DNA of 64,000 nt, from positions 1 to 64,000 of the forward strand of contig JADZDR010000034.1 of the NCBI GenBank assembly GCA_020850945.1, read 5' to 3'. This document shows, in pieces, positions 28,841 through 39,015 of this stretch (positions are counted from its first letter, which is position 1; each line of letters opens with the position of its first letter). A program made the translations under genes and the position numbers. The stretch is from Acidimicrobiia bacterium. Its GTDB lineage: Bacteria; Actinomycetota; Acidimicrobiia; UBA2766. The notes under the pieces were generated by a model. It did not search any database. It saw only the letters and a list, made by a program, of their open reading frames with translations, and was not told the origin of the DNA.

Positions 28841-28907
28841 CGAGCTCATCGACGAGCGCTGCTTCGGCAACGGCGCGGTGCATGTGGCCTACCGCGTACT
28901 CCGCTGA
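28841..28907 (+). pseudogene. C-terminal remnant of dihydrofolate reductase family gene
   Basis: ELIDERCFGNGAVHVAYRVLR* nearly identical to the 3' end of the intact gene at 25389-25457. Confidence 0.8.
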
Positions 28908-28916
28908 GCGCGCGGC

Positions 28917-29561
28917 TCAGCGGCGCCAGAACAGGTGGTGAGTGACCCCCCTCGGGCTGGGTACGACCTCGAGGTGGAAGCGGTCCGTCAGCTCGGCGGG
29001 CGAGTCCCAGAGGCGTTCGCCGCGGTCGAGCTCGACCGGTACGACAGCGACATGCATAGTGTCGACGAGGTCGGCGTCGAGGAACTCGCGCAGTGTCGCA
29101 ACCCCACCCCCGATGCGCACGTCCCGTCCGTCGGCAGCCTCCCTGGCGCGTTGCAGTGCCTCGGCCGGGTCGGCGTCGATGAAGTGGAAGGTGGTGTCGG
29201 CCAGCGTGAAGGACGGGCGAAGGTGGTGTGTCAGCACGAAGACCGGGGTGTGGAACGGCGGTGTGTCACCCCACCAGCCCTTCCACTCGTGGTCGACCCA
29301 CGGGCCGCGCTGGGGCCCGAACTTGTTCCGGCCCATGATCTCGGCGCCGATGTTGTTGGTGAAGTCACGCGTGAAGTAGTCGTCGAGACCGCGGGAGCCG
29401 CCGGGGTCGGTGCGGTTGGGCCAACTCGCCGTCGCCCCCGCCCACGACATGAAGTCTGCGGGGTCGGCATGACCGAAGGGCCGCTCGCGGCTCTGGCCCT
29501 CGCCGGCACCGAACCCGTCGCTCGACACGCAGAAGTTCTGGACTCGGACCAGTTGTGTCAT
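28917..29561 (-). CDS. Dihydrofolate reductase family protein
   Basis: QLVRVQNFCVSSDGFGAGEGQSRERPFG...GAEIMGRNKFGPQRGPW. Confidence 0.88.
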   Translation of the reverse strand: MTQLVRVQNFCVSSDGFGAGEGQSRERPFGHADPADFMSWAGATASWPNRTDPGGSRGLDDYFTRDFTNNIGAEIMGRNKFGPQRGPWVDHEWKGWWGDTPPFHTPVFVLTHHLRPSFTLADTTFHFIDADPAEALQRAREAADGRDVRIGGGVATLREFLDADLVDTMHVAVVPVELDRGERLWDSPAELTDRFHLEVVPSPRGVTHHLFWRR

Positions 29562-29715
29562 CGGGTTCCTTCCGTCGACATCCCTGCTGCATGCGACCTT
29601 AGATGTCACACACGGCGGGCACGATGTGTCCTCGGATGACGGACTCACGAGATCAGCGCCGGTGGCTGATCGTGCGCCACGAAGCCGTACCGGGGTGGTT
29701 ACCTAGACTCGGGCC

Positions 29716-32700
29716 GTGACGCCGACATGCCCCAACTGCGGTGCGACGGTTCCGGGAGGTGCCCGGTTCTGTCCGTCCTGTGGGGCACCACTCGCCGGCG
29801 AGGGACCGGGCGACGAACGCCGGGTCGTGACCGTCGTCTTCGGCGACCTGGTGGGGTTCACGGCGCTGAGCGAAGCCCGCGACCCCGAGGCGGTGAAGAA
29901 CCTCGTCGACAACTGCTTCGCCCGGCTCGCGGCGGACGTGGAGGCCTTCGGCGGCAGGGTCGACAAGGTCGTCGGCGACGCGATCGTGGCCCTCTTCGGC
30001 GCGCCCGTCACGCACGAGGACGACGCCGAACGCGCGGTGCGGGCAGCTCTGGCGATGCAGGAGACCGTCACCGCGCACGCCGCGGAGCGCGATCTCCCGA
30101 TCAGGCTCCGCATCGGCGTGAACACGGGCGAGGTGCTCGTCGGCTCGATCCAGGCGGGAGACGACTACACGGCGATGGGTGACGTCGTGAACACGGCGAG
30201 CCGGCTGCAGAGCGCAGCGGACCCCGGCACCGTCCTCGTCGGTGCGGCCACACGGGCCGCGACCGGGGATGCCGTCGAGTACGAAGCGCACGACCCTGTC
30301 GAGGCCAAGGGCAAACACGATCCCGTCGCGGCCTGGGTCGCGACGGGGACGGCCAATCGCCCCGGTCGCCGGCCCCGGCGTGAGCGCACTCCCCTCGTCG
30401 GTCGCGACACCGAGATGCAGATGCTCACAGGCTCGGTCGAGACGGCGTTCGCGCACGGCCGCGGCCAGTTCGTCCTCATCCTCGGCGAGGCGGGCATCGG
30501 CAAGAGCCGGCTCGCCCGGGAGCTCATCGCGCACACTTCCTCGCGGCATCAGATGCTCGTGGTCGAGGGTGGTTGCGTTCCCTACGGGGAGACGAACCCG
30601 TGGTGGCCGATCGCCGAGGCACTCCAGGACTTCTGCGGGCTCGAGCGGTTCGAGGCCGCAGAAGTCGTGCGGGAGCGGATGCACGCCCTGGTCGGGAATG
30701 CCCTCGCCAAGCTGGGAACCGACCAGGCCGAGGTCGAGCGCCGTGTCGACGGCCTCCTGTATCTCATGGGCCATCCCGATGCTCTCGCCGATCTCGACGC
30801 CGAACGGGCGATGGACGAAGCCGTGCGCGCGCTCCGGACCCTGCTGATGGCGTTGACCACCGTCGTGCCGGTCGTCGTCTGCCTCACCGATCTCCACTGG
30901 GCGGATCCACAGCTCCTCAACCTCCTCGACCGGCTCATGGAATCGATGCGGTCGCTGCGGATCGTGTTCGTGGCGACGGCCCGTCCCGAGCTCGTGGAGC
31001 GCTGGAACCCTGTCGCGGGGCGCCGAAACGTGCTCGTCTCGGTCCTCGACCCCCTACGCGACGAGGACACCGAGACGCTGCTCGACACCCTTCTGCCCGA
31101 CACCACCGATACGGCTCTGCGGGCCGCGCTGAGGGACCGCAGCGGCGGCAACCCGCTGTATGCCGAGGAGTTCGCCGCCCTCCTCGAGACCGCGACGGCC
31201 GCGGACCCGAACTGCGAGACACCGACTCCGGGCACCCTCCCCGCCACACTGCACGGCCTCGTCGCAGCCCGCGTCGACGCCCTCGACCCGGCCCTGCGGT
31301 CGCTCGTCGCGGACGCCGCCGTGATCGGACACGACGGTTCACTCGAAGCGCTCGACTTCCTCGCCGCTTCCCGCGGCGACACGACGACCGGCCCCCTGGA
31401 TCTCGAGGTCCACGACGTGCTGCGGGTCGACTCCGACGGCTGGGCATTCCGTTCGGACCTCGTGCGCGAGGTCGCGTACGGGATGCTCACGAAGGCGGAC
31501 CGGGCGCGCAGGCACGCCGTGCTCGGCGAGTGGCTGACCGACCGTAGGTGCGGTGACGAGACGTGCGACGAGGACTCGGGCTTGATCGCCCACCACCTCG
31601 CCACCGCCGCCGAACTGGTCGGCGAGATCGGCGCAACCGCACATGTGGGGACCGACATCGTCGACCGGGCGCTCGACGAGCTCGAGCGGGCCGCGGACAT
31701 CGCGATCGGGCACAACGCGATCAGTACGGCCGAGCACATGCTCGACCACGCCCTGCGGATCCTTCCCGACGAGGCCGCCGACGATCGCACCGCGCACCTG
31801 CAGATCATGCGGGCCGGTGTGCGTTCCACGATGCGGCGCCTGAGCGAGGCGCGCGAGGACGCCGAGGCTGCCCTCGAGACGGCCCGGGTGCACGCCCGGT
31901 CCGATCTCGTCGTGCGTGCTCTGACTTCCCTGGGGGAGATCGCCCAACGGTCAGGTGACACCGATGCCGCTCTGGAGATGCTGGACGAGGCGATCGGGAC
32001 CGCACGGCGGGATGGCGAGGCGGGTGCCGCGGCCGACGCGCTGCGCGCCAAAGGCATGACGCTCATCTTCAAGGGCGACACCGCCGCTGCCGACGAGGCC
32101 ATCACCGAGGCACTCTCCCTGTACCGGGCCGAGGGTGACGGCAGCGGCGAAGCGTGGGCATACCAGCACCTTGCGATGCGGGCGTTCTTCACGAACCGTC
32201 TCGACGAGGCCGCGCGCTATGTCGAGTCGAGCCTCGAGTACTTCGAGACAGTGGGCGACTACACGGGGATCGCGTGGGGCCAGGGCCTCCTCGCGTTCGT
32301 CAAACTCCGCGAAGGCGACCTCGTGGCAGCCGAGGCGATCGCGACGCCGGTCCTCGACGACGCCCGCGACGGTGACCGGTGGGCCTTCGCCATGATGCTC
32401 GACCTGCTGGCCGGCATACACCTCTGGACCGGCCGGGGCGCAAGCGGGATCGAGCTCGCCGAGGAGTCCCGCGCCGTGTTCACGTCGATCGGCGACAAGT
32501 GGGGGATGTACCAGGCCACTCTCCTCATGTGTCGTGCCCTCGCCGCCACCGGGCGGCTGGACGAGCTCGCGACGATGGAGGCCGAACTGGAGAGCCAGGG
32601 AGAGGCGGTCGAGGATCCGGCGACCCGCAGTCTCGGCCTCATGGTGCGCATGATGGTGGCAGTCCAGCTCGGCGACATCGACAGGGTCACGGCTGCCCTG

Positions 32701-33276
32701 GCGGAGAAGTCGGTGGACAGCGGGGCCGAGTTCGTCCTCGCGGAGACGTGCTCAGCGCAGGCACTCGCAGAGCTCCAGCTCGGCCGGGTCGAGCAGGCGC
32801 TCGAGCTCGTCCACGAGGCGGTCGCGCGCGCTACCACCGACGGTGACAGGGCGTACACGAGCGCTGTGGCCGCTCTCGTAGCGGCGGCTGCCGGGCGCGT
32901 CGACGACATCCCCGACGTGCTCGAGACCGACAAGTCGCTCGTCACGCAGCCGAACCGGTTCACGATCGCGATGGCCCGCGGTTTCGCCGCCTTCCAACAG
33001 GGCCGGTCCGACGAAGCCCGCGCAGCACTCGAGTCCGCGCAGCGTGTCGTCGACACGAGCGACACGTCACTGGACCGCGAAGTCGTGCACCTCGCCCGCG
33101 GCTGGCTCCTCACCGCACTCGGCGACCCCGACGCCGCCGACGTCCTCGCCACCGCCCGTACGAGGCTCGCCGGTTTCGGCACCCGGGCCGAGGGATGGGA
33201 GCGCGTCTTCCGCATGTGCGTGGGCCTCGATGCAGACCCGGAAGTCGCAGAGCACGGGCAGGGGGCCACCGCCTGA
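29716..33276 (+). CDS. Class III adenylate/guanylate cyclase with N-terminal zinc ribbon, AAA ATPase and TPR regions
   Basis: CPNCGATVPGGARFCPSCGAPL; VVFGDLVGFTALSEARDPE; VVGDAIVALFGAP; LILGEAGIGKSRLARELI. Confidence 0.92.
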   Translation: MTPTCPNCGATVPGGARFCPSCGAPLAGEGPGDERRVVTVVFGDLVGFTALSEARDPEAVKNLVDNCFARLAADVEAFGGRVDKVVGDAIVALFGAPVTHEDDAERAVRAALAMQETVTAHAAERDLPIRLRIGVNTGEVLVGSIQAGDDYTAMGDVVNTASRLQSAADPGTVLVGAATRAATGDAVEYEAHDPVEAKGKHDPVAAWVATGTANRPGRRPRRERTPLVGRDTEMQMLTGSVETAFAHGRGQFVLILGEAGIGKSRLARELIAHTSSRHQMLVVEGGCVPYGETNPWWPIAEALQDFCGLERFEAAEVVRERMHALVGNALAKLGTDQAEVERRVDGLLYLMGHPDALADLDAERAMDEAVRALRTLLMALTTVVPVVVCLTDLHWADPQLLNLLDRLMESMRSLRIVFVATARPELVERWNPVAGRRNVLVSVLDPLRDEDTETLLDTLLPDTTDTALRAALRDRSGGNPLYAEEFAALLETATAADPNCETPTPGTLPATLHGLVAARVDALDPALRSLVADAAVIGHDGSLEALDFLAASRGDTTTGPLDLEVHDVLRVDSDGWAFRSDLVREVAYGMLTKADRARRHAVLGEWLTDRRCGDETCDEDSGLIAHHLATAAELVGEIGATAHVGTDIVDRALDELERAADIAIGHNAISTAEHMLDHALRILPDEAADDRTAHLQIMRAGVRSTMRRLSEAREDAEAALETARVHARSDLVVRALTSLGEIAQRSGDTDAALEMLDEAIGTARRDGEAGAAADALRAKGMTLIFKGDTAAADEAITEALSLYRAEGDGSGEAWAYQHLAMRAFFTNRLDEAARYVESSLEYFETVGDYTGIAWGQGLLAFVKLREGDLVAAEAIATPVLDDARDGDRWAFAMMLDLLAGIHLWTGRGASGIELAEESRAVFTSIGDKWGMYQATLLMCRALAATGRLDELATMEAELESQGEAVEDPATRSLGLMVRMMVAVQLGDIDRVTAALAEKSVDSGAEFVLAETCSAQALAELQLGRVEQALELVHEAVARATTDGDRAYTSAVAALVAAAAGRVDDIPDVLETDKSLVTQPNRFTIAMARGFAAFQQGRSDEARAALESAQRVVDTSDTSLDREVVHLARGWLLTALGDPDAADVLATARTRLAGFGTRAEGWERVFRMCVGLDADPEVAEHGQGATA

Positions 33277-33309
33277 GGTCCTCCGCCTTCGGGTTGTCCT
33301 GGGCGAGCC

Positions 33310-33810
33310 TCAGCCGACCGCGGCGAGGATCCCGTCGATCTGGCCCATTGCCGCGTGCATGCCCTCCTCCATGCCCATCTCGAGGAGCTGCGCCATCGCC
33401 TCGGTGGAGGCGAACGTGGACCGAACCGTCATCGTGGTCCCGCCGCCGCTCCGCACGGTGAGCTCGAGCTCCATGCGCGTCGTCGGCATGTCCGGGTTGG
33501 GCCGGCCGGAGTCGTCGGCGAAGCCGTCGCTGACGACGAAACGATGCGGGGCGTCGACCTCGAGCACGTCCCAGTAGCCGGAGGACTTCCCGCCGTCGGG
33601 TCCGGTCATGAAGTACGTGACCCGTCCGCCCGGGCTGAGGTCGTGGTCGACGACGGTGGCCGGCCACGTCGGCGGGCCCCAGAACCGTTCGAGCTGACGT
33701 GGGTCGGCGTAGAGCTGCCACACGCGCTCGACCGGGGCGTCGTACTCGGCGACGACGGTCATGGTGTGGCTGTCGAGGTCCTTGTCGACTCGGACGACAG
33801 GCATCTGCAT
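33310..33810 (-). CDS. SRPBCC/AHSA1 family protein
   Basis: YDAPVERVWQLYADPRQLERFWGPPTWPATVVDHDLSPGGRVTYFMTGPDG. Confidence 0.9.
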   Translation of the reverse strand: MQMPVVRVDKDLDSHTMTVVAEYDAPVERVWQLYADPRQLERFWGPPTWPATVVDHDLSPGGRVTYFMTGPDGGKSSGYWDVLEVDAPHRFVVSDGFADDSGRPNPDMPTTRMELELTVRSGGGTTMTVRSTFASTEAMAQLLEMGMEEGMHAAMGQIDGILAAVG

Positions 33811-33868
33811 CTCCTCAGGTCAGGGATCCTCGGCGAGGATCCGGTCCATCTTGTGCAGGCGGCGAAGC

Positions 33869-34981
33869 TCATGGGTGCGCCGCTCTCGGGGCTGTCACGC
33901 GGAGCTCGTGCGCCCAGTCCCCGGATGCGAGACGGGTCGAGTCGACAAGCCGCAGGCCGGCGGCTGCGGCCAGGGTCGCGAGGGCACCACCGTCGCGCTC
34001 GCGACCGCCGCCGGTGAGTGCGGCCATCAACACGTCGGCTCCGGTGGCGATACGGTCCCGCGGCCGCTTCGGGTGGTCGGCATCGACGACGACGATCCTT
34101 GCGGGGCCGGCCGCGGCTGCGAGGGTGCTGAGGATCGTGGCCACGTCGTCGTCACCCCAGTCGTGCAGCACATTGACGAGCAGGTAGGTGTCGAACCCGG
34201 CCGGTACGGCGTCGAACATGTCGCCTACCTGCGCGGTGAGTCGCTCTCGCTGCGTGGCGCGGGCGACGACATCGGGGAGGTCGAGGACCGTACCTGTTGC
34301 CTGTGGGAGCAGATCGAGCATGGTGGCGAGGAGTTGGCCGGTTCCGCCACCCACGTCGCAGATGGACGAGTCCACCGGCCAGTCGAGGGCGGCGAGGAGC
34401 GCGAGTGCGTGCATGCGGGCACCGGCTGACATGGCCTCGTCGAAGGTGCGCCAACGGTCGGGATGTTCGGACATCCAGTCGAAGAACGGCGCTCCGTTCG
34501 CGGCGAGGAAGGGGTCGGTCCCGGGCGCAACAGACACGCGGGCGACTGCGGAGGTGATCTCGGGTCCGCCGGCGAAGTCGACCCAGGCCCGCCATCCGCC
34601 TGGGTGGTCGCGCCGCAGGAACCGGGTGAACGGGGTAGGCCGGACCCTGCCACGCCGGTCGAAGCGCACCCAGCCGTTCACCGCCGCCGCGCGGAGCAGG
34701 CGTTCGAGTCGTTCCCGGTCGGCTCCTGCCTGCCGGGCCAGATCGTCGAGATGCATGGGGCCGGCAAGGAGATCGGGGACGTCGGCATCACAGAGCGCGA
34801 CGAGCACCCGGTGGTCGAGCAGTCCGAAGAGACCTTCCAGGATGGCGACCGGGGGAGGTGCCATCCGTTTGGTCATCCCCGCGAGCGCGCCACGCACGCG
34901 TGTCGCCGCCGTGCTCAATCGAGCAGGCGGGAGGAACGGCACGCCCACCACGTCGGCTGCTTTCGGAACGGATCGGACCAC
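33869..34981 (-). CDS. O-methyltransferase (acetylserotonin O-methyltransferase-like)
   Basis: SICDVGGGTGQLLATMLDLLPQATGTVLDLPDVV...LLVNVLHDWGDDDVATILSTL. Confidence 0.87.
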   Translation of the reverse strand: MVRSVPKAADVVGVPFLPPARLSTAATRVRGALAGMTKRMAPPPVAILEGLFGLLDHRVLVALCDADVPDLLAGPMHLDDLARQAGADRERLERLLRAAAVNGWVRFDRRGRVRPTPFTRFLRRDHPGGWRAWVDFAGGPEITSAVARVSVAPGTDPFLAANGAPFFDWMSEHPDRWRTFDEAMSAGARMHALALLAALDWPVDSSICDVGGGTGQLLATMLDLLPQATGTVLDLPDVVARATQRERLTAQVGDMFDAVPAGFDTYLLVNVLHDWGDDDVATILSTLAAAAGPARIVVVDADHPKRPRDRIATGADVLMAALTGGGRERDGGALATLAAAAGLRLVDSTRLASGDWAHELRVTAPRAAHP

Positions 34982-35166
34982 GCTGAGTTCCCGGATCGGT
35001 GGGGCGCTCCGTCGGCGCCACCTCTACAGGAGTCTGGCGCATGCGGGCGGAGTCGGGGAAGTGGCGTCGTGCGTCGGGCGCGGGGGTCACACCCTGCGCA
35101 AACCGTATCCGGGCACTTGTAGGCTGGGGCGCATGCCCGAGGTTTCGCAGCGGAGCCGGCCGGATC

Positions 35167-35784
35167 ATGGGTGACGCCGCCTTCGACGCAGCCGCGCACT
35201 GGGACAGCCGCCATCGGGAGATGCCACCGACGGACTTGTCGTGGTTCGAGGAACATCCCACGACGTCGATCGACCTAGTCCATGCGGTGCTGGGAGACCA
35301 GCCGGCCTCGATCCTCGACATCGGCGGTGGCGCCGGCCGCCTCGTCGACCACCTGCTCGAAGAGGGGCATGAGGTCACCGTCCTGGACATCTCGGCGGCC
35401 GCTCTCGAACCGGCCCGTGCCCGGCTGCCCGCATCGGCGCCGGTGGACTGGATCGTGGCGGACATCCGTACGTGGGTTCCGACACGGACGTGGGACGTGT
35501 GGCACGACCGGGCGATGCTCCACTTCCTCACCGCGCGGGACGACCGCGTGCGCTACACCGCGACCATGCGCCGCGCGATCGGCGCGGGCGGGGGGTTCGT
35601 TCTCGGCGCCTTCGCCGAGGACGGCCCGACGCACTGCTCGGGGCTGCCCGTCCACCGCTTCACGGCAGAAGACCTGCGCGCCCTCGTCGGTGATGCCGAC
35701 GTGGTAGCCGACTCGTGCACTACGCATGTCACGCCGGCCGGGGCGGAGCAGCGGTTCCGGTGGCTGGCCGGCCGACTCCGTTGA
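35167..35784 (+). CDS. Class I SAM-dependent methyltransferase
   Basis: SILDIGGGAGRLVDHLLEEGHEVTVLDISAAAL...DVWHDRAMLHFL. Confidence 0.9.
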   Translation: MGDAAFDAAAHWDSRHREMPPTDLSWFEEHPTTSIDLVHAVLGDQPASILDIGGGAGRLVDHLLEEGHEVTVLDISAAALEPARARLPASAPVDWIVADIRTWVPTRTWDVWHDRAMLHFLTARDDRVRYTATMRRAIGAGGGFVLGAFAEDGPTHCSGLPVHRFTAEDLRALVGDADVVADSCTTHVTPAGAEQRFRWLAGRLR

Positions 35785-35841
35785 GCTGCCCCGCGGGTTC
35801 GATCACGCCGCAAGACGATGCCGCGGCATCGCTGCCGTGGT

Positions 35842-35883
35842 TGTGAGGATCCTGCCCCGCCTACGCGGGCTGTGATCCTCACA
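35842..35883. repeat. Dispersed palindromic repeat, copy 1
   Basis: TGTGAGGATC ... GATCCTCACA. Confidence 0.75.
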
Positions 35884-36011
35884 GAGGTGACGTCGGCTGG
35901 GGTCGGAGACTCACCGTCGGACCTATTCCTCTACTGCGGGCACGTGGCCCGTTGCAGGTGGGTGAAGCGGCGGCCGGTGGAGTAGGTCCGCATGAAGAGC
36001 CGGTCTCCGGA

Positions 36012-36398
36012 TCACCCGAAGAAGGCGTCGACTTCGTACTGGTTCGCCTCGTAGATGTCGATCTCGACGATCCGCCCGTCGACGACCCTGTAGACGTTCA
36101 CCCGGCGAAGTTCGAGCCGCTGGTCCTCGCGGACCACCGTCTCCCGGAGCACCATGGCAATCCGGTCCTCCGACACGAGACGATCGAGCACCTCGATCTC
36201 GGCCGTCAGTTCGCTCGTTCGCTGGAGCAGGGCATTGATCGTCTTGACGACGGCCTCACGTCCGCGGTGCTCGCCGGCAAGGGCGCCACGCCCGGGAAGC
36301 AGCATGAGGACATCGTCCGCGTAGAACTCGAAGGCCGCCTCGGGATCACCGCGTTCCCACGCCGCCGCATACTCCGCCATGATCTCGAGCGGGTCCAT
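36012..36398 (-). CDS. Nuclear transport factor 2/SnoaL-like family protein
   Basis: YAAAWERGDPEAAFEFYADDVLMLLPGRGALAGEHRGREAVVKTI. Confidence 0.85.
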   Translation of the reverse strand: MDPLEIMAEYAAAWERGDPEAAFEFYADDVLMLLPGRGALAGEHRGREAVVKTINALLQRTSELTAEIEVLDRLVSEDRIAMVLRETVVREDQRLELRRVNVYRVVDGRIVEIDIYEANQYEVDAFFG

Positions 36399-36534
36399 GA
36401 GGCCTGACTCTACCCGACACCGGCGGCCGACCTTCGTGGGTCCGCGTGCCCCCGGCCCGGGCCGCTAACTTCCGACCTGCCAGGCAGGAGCTCACGCGAC
36501 GCAGATTCCGTTGATCGCATGAACCCGGATCCCC

Positions 36535-37425
36535 ATGTCGCACGTTGAAGCCGAACTCGGCTCCCAACCCGAATGCTGGGAGCGCGCGGCAACTCTCGCC
36601 CGCATGCGGCCAAACGACCTGCCCGGCCCGGGTGCCCGCGTCGCGGCAGTCGGCTGTGGAACATCGGCCTTCATGGCCCAGGCATACGCCCGGCTCCGCG
36701 AGGCCGCCGGAGAGGGGGAGACCGATGCGTTCGCGGCGTCGGAGATGCCGAAGCGCCCCTACGACGTGGTGGTCGCCATAACCCGCTCGGGCACCACGAC
36801 CGAAGTCGTCGACCTCCTCGCGGGGCTCGACACGCCGCGCACGATCGTCCTCACGGCGGACGCGACGACCCCGGCAGCACACCACGCCCGCACCGTCGTC
36901 GCCCTCCCTTTCGCGGCGGAGCGGTCCGTAGTCCAAACCCGGTTCGCCACATCCGCGCTGGCTCTCCTCCGCTCGTCACTCGGAGAGGACCTCGGTGGCT
37001 GCATCAGGGACGGCCGGGTCGCGGTCACGCGGCCGTTGCCGGTCGAACCCGGCCGGCATTCGCACCTTGTCTTCCTCGGGACGGGTTGGGCCGCCGGCCT
37101 CGCGGCCGAGGCGGCACTCAAGTGCCGTGAGGCCGCCGGCATGTGGACCGAGGCACACATCGGCATGGAATACCGCCACGGGCCGATCAGTGCCGCTGGG
37201 CCCGACACGTTGGTCTGGCCGCTCACACCGTTGCCGCCGGGACTGGCAGGCGAGATCCGGGCGACGGGCGCGACCGTGCTCGAACCGACCCTCGAGCCGA
37301 TGGCCGAGCTCGTCTCCGTGCAACGCATGGCGGTGGCCCTCGCGTGTGAGCGGGGTCTCGACCCCGACCGACCCAGAGGCCTCTCGTTCTCCGTCGTCCT
37401 CGACAGCCCACCGGCGCGCCAGTGA
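36535..37425 (+). CDS. SIS domain sugar isomerase/aminotransferase-like protein
   Basis: VAAVGCGTSAFMAQAYARLREAAGEGETDAFAASEM, VVVAITRSGTTTEVVDLL. Confidence 0.86.
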   Translation: MSHVEAELGSQPECWERAATLARMRPNDLPGPGARVAAVGCGTSAFMAQAYARLREAAGEGETDAFAASEMPKRPYDVVVAITRSGTTTEVVDLLAGLDTPRTIVLTADATTPAAHHARTVVALPFAAERSVVQTRFATSALALLRSSLGEDLGGCIRDGRVAVTRPLPVEPGRHSHLVFLGTGWAAGLAAEAALKCREAAGMWTEAHIGMEYRHGPISAAGPDTLVWPLTPLPPGLAGEIRATGATVLEPTLEPMAELVSVQRMAVALACERGLDPDRPRGLSFSVVLDSPPARQ

Positions 37426-37748
37426 CCCCACAAGCACCTGCCCCCGCTCACCCCACGGTAGTGGGCCTCGATGTCGGGGGGACGTCGATCAAGGGTGCCG
37501 CCATCAGCGCTACGGGCCGCGTCGCCACGGTTCGGACCGAGACCCCATCCACCGATCCCGAGGCAGCCGTCGCAACCGTCGTCGAGACCGCCGTGGGCCC
37601 GGAGGCGGAGCGCACGGGCACCACCGTCGGGTCCGTCGGCCTCTGCGTTCCAGGCATCGTCGACGAGTCGGGCAGGATCGGAGCCGCGCTCCTCGCCTGG
37701 CAATCCACCTGCCCGACGGATCCGTTCCCGGCCGGGGTGACGACATGA
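37422..37748 (+). pseudogene. Truncated ROK family sugar kinase (N-terminal ~100 aa only)
   Basis: VVGLDVGGTSIKGAAISATGRV...VGLCVPGIVDESGRI then stop; ATGA overlap with nagA. Confidence 0.7.
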
Positions 37749-38962
37749 CTGTCATCACCGCCGACGAGATCGTCCTCGCCGACGACGTGCTGCGCGGCGC
37801 GTGGATCGCGGTCGAGGACGGCCGGATCAGCGGTGTGGGCGAGGGCAGACCTCCCCGATCCTCCATCCTCTTCGACGGCAGGATCGTGCCTGGCTTCGTG
37901 GACCTGCACGTGCACGGAGGCGGAGGAGCCTCTGTCACCGGCGGCGATCCCGACGAGGCGGCACGGGCGGCGGCCTTCCACCAGGCTCGCGGCACGACCC
38001 GGACGCTCGTCAGTCTGGTCACGGCACCCGTGGACGACATCGTCGTGGCCCTGGAGGCACTCGACGACTGGATCGTCGACGAACGGCTCGACGACGGCAG
38101 GCCCGGCCAGGTCGTCGGCGTGCATCTCGAGGGTCCTTTCCTGAACCCCGTACGTGCCGGCGCCCAGTCCCCGACATCGATGCTCGGCTCCGACGGAGGT
38201 GCCATGGCGGCGCTGACCGCCGCCGGGGGAGCGAGCCTGCGCATGGTCACGATCGCGCCCGAGCTTCCCGGGGCGCCGTCCCTGATCCACGCCGCCTTGG
38301 ATGCCGGGCTTGTCGTCGCAGCCGGCCACAGCGACGCGACCTACGACGAGGCCGTCGACGCGTTCAGGGCCGGCGTGTCGCTGGTCACCCACGTCTGCAA
38401 CGGGATGCGGCCCCTCCACCACCGCGAGCCGTCCCTGGTCGGCGCTGCCCTGACGAGTCCGGCCGTGACGTGTGAGCTGATCCTCGACGGTGTCCACGTC
38501 CACTCAGCCATGGCGCGACTCGTCGTCGCTGCCAAGGGTGCCGACCATGTGGCCCTCGTCACCGACGCCATCGCGGCCGCCGGATGTGCGGACGGACGAT
38601 GGGTGCTCGGCAGTCTCGATGTGGAGGTGGCAGGAGGCGTGGCTCGCTTGGTGAAGGACGACTTGCCCGACGCGGACAACGGGGGCACAGCCGCACGCGG
38701 ATCCCTCGCCGGCAGCACCCTGACCATGGACGAGGCCTTCAAGCGGGCTGTGACCGAGGTGGGTGTGCCGATGGTGGACGCCTGCCGCATGGCGTCCCTG
38801 ACACCGGCCCGCGTGCTGGGTATCGACGCCTGGGCAGGATCACTCGAACCGGGTAAGGACGCCGATCTCGTCCTGTTGCGATCCGACTGGGAAGTGGCTG
38901 CCGTGGTGGCAAGGGGCGACGTCGTACGAGGGGCGGACGTCCTCGGAGTCGAGGGGTTGTGA
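37745..38962 (+). CDS. nagA: N-acetylglucosamine-6-phosphate deacetylase
   Basis: RIVPGFVDLHVHGGGGASVTGGD, GVHLEGPFLNP, GHSDATYDEA, THVCNGMRPLHHREP, LVTDAIAAAG. Confidence 0.9.
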   Translation: MTVITADEIVLADDVLRGAWIAVEDGRISGVGEGRPPRSSILFDGRIVPGFVDLHVHGGGGASVTGGDPDEAARAAAFHQARGTTRTLVSLVTAPVDDIVVALEALDDWIVDERLDDGRPGQVVGVHLEGPFLNPVRAGAQSPTSMLGSDGGAMAALTAAGGASLRMVTIAPELPGAPSLIHAALDAGLVVAAGHSDATYDEAVDAFRAGVSLVTHVCNGMRPLHHREPSLVGAALTSPAVTCELILDGVHVHSAMARLVVAAKGADHVALVTDAIAAAGCADGRWVLGSLDVEVAGGVARLVKDDLPDADNGGTAARGSLAGSTLTMDEAFKRAVTEVGVPMVDACRMASLTPARVLGIDAWAGSLEPGKDADLVLLRSDWEVAAVVARGDVVRGADVLGVEGL

Positions 38963-38996
38963 GGATCCTGCCTCGTACACGCGGGTGAGATCCTCA
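38958..38996. repeat. Dispersed palindromic repeat, copy 2 (overlaps nagA stop codon)
   Basis: TGTGAGGATCCTGCCTCGTACACGCGGGTGAGATCCTCA. Confidence 0.75.
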
Positions 38997-39015
38997 GCCT
39001 TCGCCCTCCGGTAGG

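Noticed and set aside
33823-33895. Minus-strand peptide RERRTHELRRLHKMDRILAEDP* upstream of the SRPBCC gene, possibly an ArsR tail
   Set aside because: Too short to support; overlaps the 3' end of the methyltransferase in another frame and includes a GGATCCTCGGCGAGGATCC palindrome
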